A program made the position numbers and the translations under genes. From assembly GCA_024692685.1 (NCBI GenBank), contig JAILMJ010000012.1, forward strand, positions 1-51,359: a stretch of 51,359 bases of DNA. The letters are read 5' to 3'. Under the pieces are notes generated by a model, which saw nothing but the letters and a program-made list of their open reading frames with translations, ran no database searches and had not been told where the DNA came from. Below, in pieces: positions 25,571-34,396 of this stretch (position 1 is the first letter of the stretch; every line of letters begins with the position of its first letter). Source of the DNA: Clostridia bacterium (lineage in GTDB: Bacteria; Bacillota; Clostridia; Oscillospirales; Acutalibacteraceae).

Positions 25571-25936
25571 AAGCCGCCTGCCGGCATGGTAAATTCCGCT
25601 GTTTTATCGATGAAATGCGCTCCGGTATACTGAAATGGCTTGCAGGACCGGCGATAATGTTCCGCTTGACCTCGGCAGCAGCTTCACCTCACTGATAAGC
25701 AAGGAAATAATGCTTTTCACAGTCAATACGGGAAGATTATCAACAAATAAATCCGGGTGTCGGGCGTCAGTGTTTCAACAATCGCGCCCGATTGGCTATT
25801 GACGGTTCTTTGCCCGTTGTGTTACAGTATTTACGGTGATGAGCTTCTTTCTCAGCTTTAAGATTGCCTCGCTGAAAAGGACTCATATCTGCATATTCTG
25901 CTTTACAGCAAATACTTTAAAAAAGGAGACACAGCT
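25571..25936. other. Long intergenic region with decayed coding traces
   Basis: 366 bases without a gene. Short protein-like runs occur in two plus-strand frames (CFIDEMRSGILKWLAGPAIM... and GDNVPLDLGSSFTSLISKEI...), each without start signals and interrupted by stops, suggesting gene debris. A ribosome site for the next gene (AAAAGGAG) is at the right edge. I see no tRNA, terminator or repeat. Confidence 0.4.
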
Positions 25937-27028
25937 ATGAAATCAAGAAGAATCATCAGTTTGATTTTTGCGGTTTTAATGGCAGTAACGGCCGCTATAC
26001 CGGCATTTGCCGACACATATGAGATTGACCTTAAAATCAATGAAGTAAACCATATTAAACTGCAAAACGGGGACATACTTAAAGGAAAAATCAAGTCCAA
26101 CAGAGCCCTTACCTTTGTTACTACCGGTAACGCAAAACCTAAAATCTCAATCAGTTATCAGTCAGGTTTATCAACAGCAACCCAGGATCTCAAAACTACC
26201 GAAAGCGGAAATATTCTTGACATCGTTGATTTCGGCAAGCTGTTCGGTCTGATATCCACTGAAAGCACTGTTACCGTTTCAGCGGCTGACGGAAAGAAAT
26301 GCGAATTTGACTTTTATATAGTGGAATGTGATATTTCAAAGTCCGGCATAACAAAGCAGCCGGACAATATCGGAACGGTTTTTTATGAGGATAAAGACTT
26401 CACGGCAAACGGAGCCATACCTGTATTTGCAACAAGACCCGACCTTACCGGCGCCGTGTTTTCATTCAAGGACTCAGGAGGAAATGAAATCCTCGCAATA
26501 AACGGCAACGATATCTACAGCATCCTCAACACTCCCGTTTACTCGGGCCTTGCAATCACATATTCGGTTGACCTCCGCATCGGAAATCTCATTAACGGAA
26601 CAATCACTTACAAGGCGGTACCCAATCCGATAAAATACGTCAGAATAGTTGAAAAGCCCGCCGAAGCTCCAACTTACCGCTTCGGCAGAGACGGCAAAAT
26701 CAAAGGAACACTCGGTAATTACGCTTTTATCCCCGATATTAAATTTGACGGGATTACCCTGGAAGTAACCTACAAAGATTATGTTGAAAGGCTGCCGGAG
26801 GAAATTAAGGTTCAGCACGACAGCGCGGGATATTACATTGAAATTCCCGATTTCGGAAGACAGGACATCATATACGAAGCGAATGTCAAGGAAAACAAAA
26901 CCGCCGTTTTCCAGTCAACTGTTTATGTCGGGTCATACAAATTCCTTATGGACATAAACATTGAAAAGGCAAGCTTTTTTGAGATGATTCCCATTTGGTT
27001 CGGACTGCTCTTCGGAAGATACAGATGA
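25937..27028 (+). CDS. Secreted beta-rich protein of unknown function
   Basis: 363 residues with a clear signal peptide (MKSRRIISLIFAVLMAV...AIPAFA). The mature part is rich in alternating polar/hydrophobic strands, suggesting two or three beta-sandwich modules, but I recognise no family and see no catalytic motif. It ends in the short aromatic tail SFFEMIPIWFGLLFGRYR, similar in composition and position to the tails of the Ig-like protein and other exported proteins in the window. GGAG lies 8 bases before the ATG. A strong terminator shared with the convergent tungsten operon follows. Confidence 0.7.
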   Translation: MKSRRIISLIFAVLMAVTAAIPAFADTYEIDLKINEVNHIKLQNGDILKGKIKSNRALTFVTTGNAKPKISISYQSGLSTATQDLKTTESGNILDIVDFGKLFGLISTESTVTVSAADGKKCEFDFYIVECDISKSGITKQPDNIGTVFYEDKDFTANGAIPVFATRPDLTGAVFSFKDSGGNEILAINGNDIYSILNTPVYSGLAITYSVDLRIGNLINGTITYKAVPNPIKYVRIVEKPAEAPTYRFGRDGKIKGTLGNYAFIPDIKFDGITLEVTYKDYVERLPEEIKVQHDSAGYYIEIPDFGRQDIIYEANVKENKTAVFQSTVYVGSYKFLMDINIEKASFFEMIPIWFGLLFGRYR

Positions 27029-27048
27029 TATTTAAATAAAATATGAGA

Positions 27049-27087
27049 AACCTGCCCGGACAGTATTCTGTCCGGGCAGGTTGTTTT
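27049..27087. terminator. Shared bidirectional terminator
   Basis: Perfect 15-base arms (27049-27063 and 27068-27082) with a TATT loop, followed by GTTTTTG on the plus side and by a T-containing stretch on the minus side. It separates the convergent secreted-protein gene and the tup-moa operon. Confidence 0.9.
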
Positions 27088-27095
27088 TGTCCGCT

Positions 27096-27530
27096 TTATA
27101 TCACTTTTATCTCGTCGCCCGGGTACACCTTACCGCCCTTCTCAACGCGGCAGAAAATACCCTCTTTCGGCATAATGCACTGACCGACCAGCTTGCTTAT
27201 CTGACAGCCTTCATGACACTCCTTGCCTATCTGCGTGATTTCAAGAACAGCCTCATTTCCCACTGCAAGCTTTGTTCCGACGGGCAGAGTATATAGGGTT
27301 ATTCCCTCGGTAGTGAGGTTCTCGGCAAAAACGCCGTGGCACAGACCGTCCGTGCGCATACCTTTCGCCTTTTCAATGCTCTCCTTTGCAAGAAGACTGA
27401 CCTGACGGTGCCATTTTCCCGCGTGAGCGTCGCCCTCCAAACCGAATTCCGCAATCAGATTTCCTTCGTCTATGCTCTTTTTAGGAGTACCTTTTTTCTC
27501 ACTGATATTGACGGCAACTATCTTCGCCAT
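27096..27530 (-). CDS. MOSC-domain protein
   Basis: 144 residues, a single MOSC (molybdenum cofactor sulfurase C-terminal) domain. Landmarks are the GLEGDAHAGKWHRQVSLL segment (about 31-48) and the conserved cysteine motif GKECHEGCQI near 101-110, where the first Cys handles sulfur in sulfurases. It is the last gene of the tungsten/molybdopterin operon, 2 bases after moaA. Known stand-alone MOSC proteins deliver or modify metal-sulfur pterin cofactors; here it may finish the cofactor of the aldehyde oxidoreductase. The original substrate of bacterial stand-alone MOSC proteins is often unproven. Confidence 0.85.
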   Translation of the reverse strand: MAKIVAVNISEKKGTPKKSIDEGNLIAEFGLEGDAHAGKWHRQVSLLAKESIEKAKGMRTDGLCHGVFAENLTTEGITLYTLPVGTKLAVGNEAVLEITQIGKECHEGCQISKLVGQCIMPKEGIFCRVEKGGKVYPGDEIKVI

Positions 27531-27532
27531 AA

Positions 27533-28468
27533 TTACCCTCCTGTTTTATTCAGCCCGTGTGACGGGGCCTTTTTTTCAAAATGATGGCCCTGAGGTTTGC
27601 TCTGTATCACAGACTTAACCCGGTCTGCAAGTTTTTCTCTGTCATTGATATACGGCATTAAATCAAACAGATCTTCGCTGCCGAGGCACGGCTTGGCTTT
27701 GCCGTCTGACAGCAGTCGGACACGGTTGCAGTTTTTGCAGAATTTACGGCTGATTGGGTTGATCAGGCCGACACGGCCGGTAAATCCCTCTGCGGTATAA
27801 TACTCCGCTGTACCCTCAACCGTAACCGGCTTTTTCAGGAACGGAAACTCACTGAGAATTTCGTTACCCGTGACAATCATGGATTTATCCTCTCCGGTGT
27901 CGGAAAACGGCATAAGTTCAATAAATCTGACATCTATTTTTCTGCTCTTTGCGAGGTTTATAAGCTCCCCGGCTCCGTCGCTGTTTACACCCTTCATAAG
28001 CACCGCATTGATTTTTATGGGAGTGAGTCCGGCCTTTTCCGCTTCATCAATGCCGTTCATCACTTTTTCAAGCACATCCGAACCGGTCAGATGACGGTAG
28101 GTGCTGCCGTCCGTGCTGTCGAGGCTGATATTCACGCTGTCAAGACCTGCGGCAGCCAGTGAAAAAGCGTATTTCTTAAGATAAACCCCGTTGGTGGTAA
28201 GCGAAATCTTTTCTATTTTGTCAACCGAGCGTATTTTTGAGATTATTTCACAAATATCATTTCTGACAAGCGGCTCTCCTCCTGTGACTCTCACCTTTTT
28301 GATGCCGCAGTCCGCAAACGCTCTGACTAAAAGAAAAATCTCGTCGGCTGACAGTTCCCTGTCTTTTTTGGCGCAGTTATCCTTACCGCAGTAAATGCAG
28401 TTTAAATTACAGCGCTCTGTGACGGAAACTCTGAGATATGAAATTTCTCTGCCGTAATTATCCTTCAT
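27533..28468 (-). CDS. moaA: GTP 3',8-cyclase MoaA
   Basis: 311 residues. A radical-SAM cluster motif CNLNCIYC lies at Cys20/Cys24/Cys27, and the second iron-sulfur site near the C-terminus has FCKNCNRVRLLSDGKAKPC. The protein ends in two glycines, as true MoaA proteins do. It turns GTP into 3',8-cyclo-dihydro-GTP, the first step of pterin cofactor synthesis, with MoaC acting next. The start overlaps the moaC stop by 11 bases, so the two are made together. Confidence 0.95.
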   Translation of the reverse strand: MKDNYGREISYLRVSVTERCNLNCIYCGKDNCAKKDRELSADEIFLLVRAFADCGIKKVRVTGGEPLVRNDICEIISKIRSVDKIEKISLTTNGVYLKKYAFSLAAAGLDSVNISLDSTDGSTYRHLTGSDVLEKVMNGIDEAEKAGLTPIKINAVLMKGVNSDGAGELINLAKSRKIDVRFIELMPFSDTGEDKSMIVTGNEILSEFPFLKKPVTVEGTAEYYTAEGFTGRVGLINPISRKFCKNCNRVRLLSDGKAKPCLGSEDLFDLMPYINDREKLADRVKSVIQSKPQGHHFEKKAPSHGLNKTGG

Positions 28469-28925
28469 TTATATAATCGCTCTTTCCGCCCGTTTTTTTA
28501 ATAAGTTTTATTTCCTCGATTACCATACCCCTGTCAATCGCCTTGCACATATCGTAAACCGCAAGTGCGGCGATACCCGCGCCTGTCAGGGCTTCCATCT
28601 CGATGCCCGTTTTGTATGTGCACTTCGCGTTGACATACACAGCAAGGGATGTTTCGTCTTCCGCTTTGAAATCAACAGTTACATTATCAATCGGAATATT
28701 GTGGCACAGGGGAATAAGCTCGCTCGTTTTCTTTGCGCCCATAATTCCCGCAAGGCGTGATACGGCAAGTCCGTCTCCCTTTTCAAGGTCGGAAGACAGA
28801 AGTTTTTTTAAAGTATCCGCCTGCATCCTGATTCTTGCATATCCGGTTGCGGTGCGCTCCGTGGGAATTTTGCCGCCTATATCTACCATTACCGCTTCGC
28901 CTTTTTCGTTAAGATGGGTAAACAT
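28458..28925 (-). CDS. moaC: Cyclic pyranopterin monophosphate synthase MoaC
   Basis: 155 residues from ATG 28925 (GGAGG 6 bases upstream; the frame extends further but without signals). Conserved motifs include MVDIGGKIPTERTATGYARI, LIPLCHNIPIDNV and TYKTGIEMEALTGA, plus DMCKAIDRGM, all matching MoaC. It converts the MoaA product into cyclic pyranopterin monophosphate. It starts 1 base after the preceding MoeA-fusion stop. Confidence 0.95.
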   Translation of the reverse strand: MFTHLNEKGEAVMVDIGGKIPTERTATGYARIRMQADTLKKLLSSDLEKGDGLAVSRLAGIMGAKKTSELIPLCHNIPIDNVTVDFKAEDETSLAVYVNAKCTYKTGIEMEALTGAGIAALAVYDMCKAIDRGMVIEEIKLIKKTGGKSDYINEG

Positions 28926-28926
28926 A

Positions 28927-30807
28927 TTATTCCTCCGTCGAATAACCGCCCATTTCGTCAAGACGGGTTTTGAATTCATCTGAATAAAGCACTTCAAGAA
29001 AAGCCTTGACCATCGGATCGGCAAGGTGTTTTTTATCAATCAGAAACTCGTATTTTTCGTTGCAGACCGGAATGAAATCAAGATTGTAAATCTTTGCCGC
29101 CGAATATATTCCGAGGCCAACATCGGCATTGCCTGCTGCAATCAGTGCCGCAACGGCGGTGTGTGTGAATTCCTCATTTTCATATCCCTCAATTTCTTCC
29201 GGACCGATACCGTTTTTATCGAGCAGATAGTCACAGAGTATCCTCGTGCCCGCGCCGCGCTGGCGGTTTACATAACGGGCATTTTTAATATCTTTAAATT
29301 CTCTTATACCGAGCGGATTGCCCTTTTTGACCATAAGTCCCTGAACACGGCCTACACCCTTAACCGTAACCGCTTCGCCGCCGGGGAAATATTTTTCAAC
29401 ATAACTTCTGTTATATTCCCCTGTATCTGTATCAAGCAAGTGAATTCCGCCCATATGGGCAAGACCGGAGGAAACGGCATAAACCGCACCCATACTCCCG
29501 ACATGGGTAGAACTGACGCGGAAGGGTGCGCCGTTCTTTTTCAGAACGTTTATAACTTCATCAATAAGCGGGTCGTGACTGCCAGTAATTATCAATGTAT
29601 TCTCAATCTCATTCATAGGTTTCAGGAGCCTTACTTCAACCTCGCTGCCTGCCTCAATACCTTCGCAGTTCTGGTCTATGACAAGTATTCCGTCCGCCTT
29701 GGTAAAGCTTGTTATCACACCCGCTCCCCTGTTAAGCGGAGAAGCGCTGAGCACACCGTTTATCCTGCCGAGCGATACTCTAACATACTCCGTATATTTA
29801 AGCGATGAAACTGTTTTTTTGCTGAGAACGGCTTTGACCGTATCTCTATGAAAATTATCTCTGCGATACCACTGTGAAATAAGATCTGAAACTATTTCAT
29901 CAATAATTACAATGGCGGATACAGGATAACCCGGCACACCTATGACAGGCTTTGAATCAACCTCTCCGAGCACTGCGGGTTTTCCGGGCTTGACCGCGAT
30001 ACCGTGAACATACACCCTGCCAAGCGATGAAATAACATCACTCGTATAATCGTCTCTGCCTGCGGATGAACCGGCGGATATCAGCACCAGATCACACTCG
30101 GCAACTGCCTTCTCAACTGCCGCACGGATAAGGTCCTTTTTGTCCGGAGTGATCGGATAAACGACAGCTTCTGCTCCCATTTCCGAAAGCATGCCCCTGA
30201 ACACCGTGGAATTGAATTCAATTATCTCTCCGCTCTCCGGGTCGGATGTGGGGGAAACTATCTCATCACCCGTCGGTATAATGCCGACAACGGGCTTTTT
30301 AATCACTTCTGTTTCGGTAATGCCGCCCGCAAGAAGTGCCCCGCAAAGTGAAGGAGTCAGCACGGTAAATGCAGGGGCAATCATATCCCCCATACAAATA
30401 TCCTCACCCACCTGGCGTATATTTTGCCACGGATGACAGGAAGCGATTATATTGTAATTTCCGTTTCCCGCATCAATAAGATCTTCAACCATTATTACAC
30501 AGTCAAAGCCTTCGGGCAAAGGATCGCCGGTGTCGACAACGGCATATTTATCAGGAGTCAGCGTAACGGGTGACTGCTCGCTTGCGGAGTAGGTGTCCTC
30601 CGCTCTGACAGCAATACCGTCCATGGCGCTTGCGTTATAGTGCGGTGAGCAGATATGAGCGTAAGCGGCACTCTTTATCACTCTGCCGCAGGCACCGTTT
30701 ACGCACGCGACTTCGGTTGAAGCCTTATAGCCCGAAGCTATCAGTGCGGAATAATATTCTTTTTTTGCCTCATCAAGAGGGAGATTGCTCAGATAGTTGT
30801 ATTTCAT
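28927..30807 (-). CDS. MoeA fused to a periplasmic-binding-like domain
   Basis: 626 residues. Residues 1 to about 400 are a MoeA molybdopterin molybdenumtransferase, with PHYNASAMDGIAV near 37-49, VVDTGDPLPEGFDCVIMVED, and GSSAGRDDYTSD. MoeA inserts the metal oxyanion into adenylylated molybdopterin. From about 405 the protein carries a PBP-like domain (IITGSHDPLIDEVINVL..., RQRGAGTRILCDYLL), a known fusion in archaea and Clostridia that may sense the metal or an intermediate. It is coupled to the upstream moeA by a 4-base overlap. Two moeA genes side by side often mean separate forms for tungsten and molybdenum; which one is which is not visible. Confidence 0.9.
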   Translation of the reverse strand: MKYNYLSNLPLDEAKKEYYSALIASGYKASTEVACVNGACGRVIKSAAYAHICSPHYNASAMDGIAVRAEDTYSASEQSPVTLTPDKYAVVDTGDPLPEGFDCVIMVEDLIDAGNGNYNIIASCHPWQNIRQVGEDICMGDMIAPAFTVLTPSLCGALLAGGITETEVIKKPVVGIIPTGDEIVSPTSDPESGEIIEFNSTVFRGMLSEMGAEAVVYPITPDKKDLIRAAVEKAVAECDLVLISAGSSAGRDDYTSDVISSLGRVYVHGIAVKPGKPAVLGEVDSKPVIGVPGYPVSAIVIIDEIVSDLISQWYRRDNFHRDTVKAVLSKKTVSSLKYTEYVRVSLGRINGVLSASPLNRGAGVITSFTKADGILVIDQNCEGIEAGSEVEVRLLKPMNEIENTLIITGSHDPLIDEVINVLKKNGAPFRVSSTHVGSMGAVYAVSSGLAHMGGIHLLDTDTGEYNRSYVEKYFPGGEAVTVKGVGRVQGLMVKKGNPLGIREFKDIKNARYVNRQRGAGTRILCDYLLDKNGIGPEEIEGYENEEFTHTAVAALIAAGNADVGLGIYSAAKIYNLDFIPVCNEKYEFLIDKKHLADPMVKAFLEVLYSDEFKTRLDEMGGYSTEE

Positions 30808-32000
30808 AATCTGTATACTTCCACGAAGCCACCCTTAAAGAGCCCTTCCGTGTTTCTTTCTATTTTTATAAAACCGTCCGCTTTTGATAAAACAGAGATA
30901 ATTCCCGATTTTGTGTGCAGCGGAACCGCTTCATTGTTTTCATTTATTTTAACGCAGAGATATTCCTCCCTGCCGTTATTTGAAGGAACATTTTCACTAA
31001 GACGCGCAACAGTTACAATTTCACGGTCTTCTGTTCCGGTCAGGCTTTTAATAAATTCCGTCACGACAAGTCGGAAGACAAAATATGCGGCCAGAGGGTG
31101 CCCCGGCAGCCCGAATACAGGCTTGCCGCCCGCCATACCGAATATTGTCGGCTTGCCCGGTTTCATAGCCAGCCCGTGGAAGTACACCTCACCGGTTTCT
31201 TCAAGGATTGAAACCGTCATATCCCTTGTGCCTGCAGACGAGCCTCCCGATATGATTACACAGTCGGCTTTTTCAAGGCACTGAGAAACCGCGCTTTTTA
31301 TCAGTTTTCTGTCATCCTTCACTGCTCCGTATGTTATCACTTCGCAGCCGTACTGCATTGCCGCGCAGGAAAGCATAAATGAATTGACATCTCTTATTTT
31401 CCCGGCAGTAACGTCATCGTTTTCGAGTTCGTCACCGGTTGATATCACCGCAATAACCGGCTTTTTGTAAACCGGAACCTCATATACTCCCAGTGAAGCA
31501 AGAACGGCGGTTTCTGCGGTATCTATACGTCTTCCGCTTTTAAGGGCAATTTCTCCCTCTTTTATATCATCGCCTTTTTTTGTGATGTTTTCATTCGGAG
31601 AGACAGCCTTATACACAAGGCACAAACCGTTTTCACTTTCTGTGTGCTCAACCATTACGGCGGCATCGGCGCCCTTCGGGAGCATTCCTCCGGTTGATAT
31701 TTTTGCGCACCGGCCTCTCTCTATTACCAGGTCTGTATCTTCGCCCATAAGGACTTCACCGACAGTTTCAAGCTGAGCCGGAATCGAATCGCTTGCGCCG
31801 AATGTGTCTTTTGCAATTACGGCAAAACCGTCAACCACGGTACGGCTGAACGAAGGCACATCTTCATTTGACAGTATGTCGCCGCTTAGCACTCTGCCAC
31901 GAGCACTGTTAAGGTTGACATATTCTGTTTCGGGCCTCATTGCACCGGTTTTTTCTCTGATGCATTTTACCGCCTCGTCTTTTGTCAGAACTTTAAGCAT
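30804..32000 (-). CDS. moeA: Molybdopterin molybdenumtransferase MoeA
   Basis: 398 residues from ATG 32000, which shares one base with the stop of the transporter ATPase gene and has TTGGAGA upstream. Full-length MoeA features are SFSRTVVDGFAVIAKDT near 44-60, STGGMLPKGADAAVMVEHTE, ISGGSSAGTRDM and GLPGHPLAAYFVF. It inserts tungstate or molybdate into the pterin cofactor after MogA has adenylylated it. It lies directly downstream of the tungstate importer, favouring tungsten use. It is the stand-alone partner of the fused MoeA that follows. Confidence 0.9.
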   Translation of the reverse strand: MLKVLTKDEAVKCIREKTGAMRPETEYVNLNSARGRVLSGDILSNEDVPSFSRTVVDGFAVIAKDTFGASDSIPAQLETVGEVLMGEDTDLVIERGRCAKISTGGMLPKGADAAVMVEHTESENGLCLVYKAVSPNENITKKGDDIKEGEIALKSGRRIDTAETAVLASLGVYEVPVYKKPVIAVISTGDELENDDVTAGKIRDVNSFMLSCAAMQYGCEVITYGAVKDDRKLIKSAVSQCLEKADCVIISGGSSAGTRDMTVSILEETGEVYFHGLAMKPGKPTIFGMAGGKPVFGLPGHPLAAYFVFRLVVTEFIKSLTGTEDREIVTVARLSENVPSNNGREEYLCVKINENNEAVPLHTKSGIISVLSKADGFIKIERNTEGLFKGGFVEVYRL

Positions 32001-32662
32001 CAGGTTCTCCAATCTTTTATAAAGCTTTTTGCCCATTCGCTTGAAGGGTCGTTCATTACTTCTCCGGGTTCGCCGTCGGCTTCAATACCGCCGTCATTAA
32101 GAATTATCATTCTGTCCGCACACTTTGCGGCAACTATGGGTGAATGAGTGGCCATTATCACCGTACATCCGTGCTTTTCAACGTATTTCTTTACGGCATC
32201 CACTACAAGTTCAGTTCCCCTTGCGTCGCAGGAACTTGTCGGCTCATCAAGCAGAAGCAGGCTGCACGGACGTATAAGCAATCTGCACAGGGCAAGCCGC
32301 TGAAGTTCTCCCCCCGACAGAGAAACCGCTTTTTTATCCGAGAGGTGTTTGAGTTCCATACTTTCGAGTATTTCCTCAACTTCGCCTTTTTTATCCTTAC
32401 CGTTAAGCCCGATAAGCAGATTATCTTTCAGACTGCCCCTGAAAGCATAGGACTGCTGTGGCATAAACAGTATTTTTCCCTGCGCCTCCACAAAGCCTGA
32501 ATCCGCCTTCATCAAACCGCTTGTTATCCTGAGAAGAGTTGTTTTACCGCTGCCGTTTGCTCCCGCCACCGCGAGAATTTCACCGTCATTTACGTTCAGG
32601 TTTTTGATATCAATTACCCTGCGCCCCGAGTATTCCTTGACCAGATTTTCTATCTTAACCAT
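32000..32662 (-). CDS. tupC: Tungstate ABC importer, ATP-binding subunit
   Basis: 220 residues with all ABC ATPase motifs: Walker A GANGSGKTTLL near residue 34, signature LSGGELQRL near 117, Walker B SLLLLDEPTS near 137, and a switch histidine in MATHSP. It powers uptake together with the TupB permease, whose gene it overlaps by 8 bases. I assign the tungstate subfamily from context: TupA binding protein, TupB permease and an adjacent aldehyde ferredoxin oxidoreductase. Molybdate specificity cannot be excluded. Confidence 0.85.
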   Translation of the reverse strand: MVKIENLVKEYSGRRVIDIKNLNVNDGEILAVAGANGSGKTTLLRITSGLMKADSGFVEAQGKILFMPQQSYAFRGSLKDNLLIGLNGKDKKGEVEEILESMELKHLSDKKAVSLSGGELQRLALCRLLIRPCSLLLLDEPTSSCDARGTELVVDAVKKYVEKHGCTVIMATHSPIVAAKCADRMIILNDGGIEADGEPGEVMNDPSSEWAKSFIKDWRT

Positions 32663-33341
32663 CGCTCTTCTCCTTCACTGTAAAGGAAGCAGCGGCGTTG
32701 ACCGCAAAGGCAATTATAAGAAGGATAATACCGAGTGCAAGGGCGAATGAAAAGTTCCCCTTGTTCGTTTCAAGCATTATAGCTGTGGTCATTACCCTTG
32801 TTTTCCACTGTATGTTTCCGCCTACAATGCTCACTGCCCCGACCTCTGCTATTGACCTGCCGAAAGCGTTCAGCACCACGGATGAAAGCATGCCCCTGCT
32901 CTCACTGAGGGTCAGAAAAAGTGTTTTGCGTCCGGAAAGGCCCATACCCTTTGCCGTGTCAATGACAGGCCTTGCTCTTTCTTCAACGAATGAGGATGTG
33001 AGAGCGGTAACAACAGGGGTGATAAGCAGGCACTGGGCCACAACCATCACGCGCACGGTAAAAAGCATATTGAGTTTACCGAGAGGCCCGTAATGCGTAA
33101 AAAGGAAATAAACAATCAGGCCTGCTACCACAGGAGGCAAGCCCATAAGAGTGTTTATCAGTTTTTTGACAAATGCTTTTCCTCTGAAAGAATGCGTACC
33201 CAGCAAGGTGCCGAGAGGCAAGCCTATAATGCACGATACTGCAGTGCTGAAAAAAGACATTCGCAGAGTTACTCCGATAATCCGGAGTAACTCCCTGTCA
33301 AACGAAAAAAGCAAATCAAACGCCTGCTTAAAACTGTCCAT
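32655..33341 (-). CDS. tupB: Tungstate ABC importer, permease subunit
   Basis: 228 residues with about five membrane helices and a cytoplasmic coupling loop AFGRSIAEVGAVSIVGGNI (near residues 163-181), the standard EAA-type loop of oxyanion permeases of the molybdate/tungstate family. It starts 3 bases after the TupA stop. Two copies would pair with two TupC subunits to pass the oxyanion from TupA into the cell. Confidence 0.88.
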   Translation of the reverse strand: MDSFKQAFDLLFSFDRELLRIIGVTLRMSFFSTAVSCIIGLPLGTLLGTHSFRGKAFVKKLINTLMGLPPVVAGLIVYFLFTHYGPLGKLNMLFTVRVMVVAQCLLITPVVTALTSSFVEERARPVIDTAKGMGLSGRKTLFLTLSESRGMLSSVVLNAFGRSIAEVGAVSIVGGNIQWKTRVMTTAIMLETNKGNFSFALALGIILLIIAFAVNAAASFTVKEKSDG

Positions 33342-33344
33342 TTG

Positions 33345-34220
33345 TTATTCTTCAATCAGATAGAAAAGAGGAGCACCATACTCTTCTTCACCGTACTTAG
33401 CTATAAGCGCGCTTGCCTCTTCCCCGAGCATCCAATCTATGAACGCTTTTGCGCCGTCGGTATTAAGACCGTCAATTTTTTCGGGATTAACGGCAATGAG
33501 AGAATATGTGTTTTTCATATCCTCGCTCTCGGCAAGAACAATATCAAGATCAAGCGAATCTTTCATTGACAGGAATGTTGCCTTATCGGTAAGACAGTAG
33601 GCCTGCTGTTCGCTTGCCATAGTAAGACATGCGCCCATACCCTGACCGGCGCTGATATACCAGCTTTCCGATTCGGGATCGGGAGCGGTCTCACCCCAGA
33701 TTTTAAGTTCCGCCTTGTGGGTCCCGCTTTCATCGCCGCGGGATACAAATTTTGCGCCTTTCATCCGTATTCTGGTGAAGGCACTCGCAGCGCTGTCACT
33801 GCCTTTGATTCCGGTGGGGTCATCCTTGGGACCTACTATAACAAAATAATTGTACATAAACGGGAGCCTTTCAACTCCGTAACCCTCACTGATGAATTCC
33901 TCCTCGGATGCTTTTGCATGGACGAGAACCAGATCGGCGTTTCCGTCCTTCGCCTTCTGAAGAGCCGCGCCCGTACCGGCGGACTGAACTTCAACCCTGT
34001 ATCCTGTTTCCTGCTCAAATGCGGGGAGAAGGTAAGGAAGAAGGCCGGAATCGTTTACGGAAGTTGTGGTTGAAACCCTGATAACAGGATTTTCGGGTGC
34101 CTCAGACACCGCAGTCTGAGAGGTAGAATCTGTTTCTGCAGTACTGCCGCCGTTGCTGCCGCAGGCGGCAAGGGTGAAAGCAAGGGTCAGCGCCATAACC
34201 AGGGCTAATACTTTTTTCAT
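33345..34220 (-). CDS. tupA: Tungstate-binding lipoprotein TupA
   Basis: 291 residues. The lipoprotein signal MKKVLALVMALTLAFTLAAC gives an N-terminal lipid-linked Cys20. A TTTSVNDSG motif near residue 51 and SRGDESGTH near 163 are signatures of TupA-type tungstate-binding proteins; the TTTS segment and the arginine ligate the oxyanion in studied members. It is the first gene of an eight-gene operon (tupA-tupB-tupC-moeA-moeA/PBP-moaC-moaA-MOSC) and is preceded by a long leader that can fold. AAAAGGAG lies 8 bases before the ATG. High-affinity tungstate capture fits the tungsten enzyme encoded divergently. Confidence 0.92.
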   Translation of the reverse strand: MKKVLALVMALTLAFTLAACGSNGGSTAETDSTSQTAVSEAPENPVIRVSTTTSVNDSGLLPYLLPAFEQETGYRVEVQSAGTGAALQKAKDGNADLVLVHAKASEEEFISEGYGVERLPFMYNYFVIVGPKDDPTGIKGSDSAASAFTRIRMKGAKFVSRGDESGTHKAELKIWGETAPDPESESWYISAGQGMGACLTMASEQQAYCLTDKATFLSMKDSLDLDIVLAESEDMKNTYSLIAVNPEKIDGLNTDGAKAFIDWMLGEEASALIAKYGEEEYGAPLFYLIEE

Positions 34221-34246
34221 AATATAATCTCCTTTTCAAACACGGA

Positions 34247-34337
34247 AGGCATAAGCGTTTCCTTTTATACCCTTAAACCGATAAAGTATTTCGGTTTCGT
34301 TCCGCGCAACATATATTTCTACTTAGTCTGCACGGAA
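34247..34337 (-). ncRNA. Structured leader of the tupA operon, possible Moco/Tuco-type riboswitch
   Basis: On the minus strand three stems can form: 34337-34330 with 34307-34300 (8 pairs, one G-U), 34297-34291 with 34281-34275 (7 pairs) and 34272-34265 with 34254-34247 (8 pairs). A 3' CTTCCGTG repeat (34248-34241) can compete for the first stem. The segment GGAAACGCTTATGCC near the 3' end recalls the MOCO_RNA_motif seen upstream of molybdenum/tungsten genes, but this is from memory. The leader sits between the tupA promoter and the tupA ribosome site, as a regulatory RNA should. Confidence 0.4.
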
Positions 34338-34359
34338 TCGGATTTATATTATTAATAGT

Positions 34360-34388
34360 ATCATATCATATTTATGTATAATTTTAAA
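34360..34388 (-). promoter_or_regulatory. Promoter of the tup-moa operon
   Basis: Minus strand TTTAAA (34388-34383), 17-base spacer, TATGAT (34365-34360). Transcription would start near 34353, giving a leader of about 130 bases. The region overlaps the divergent mogA promoter closely, so both may be controlled together. Confidence 0.55.
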
Positions 34389-34396
34389 GAGTTTTA

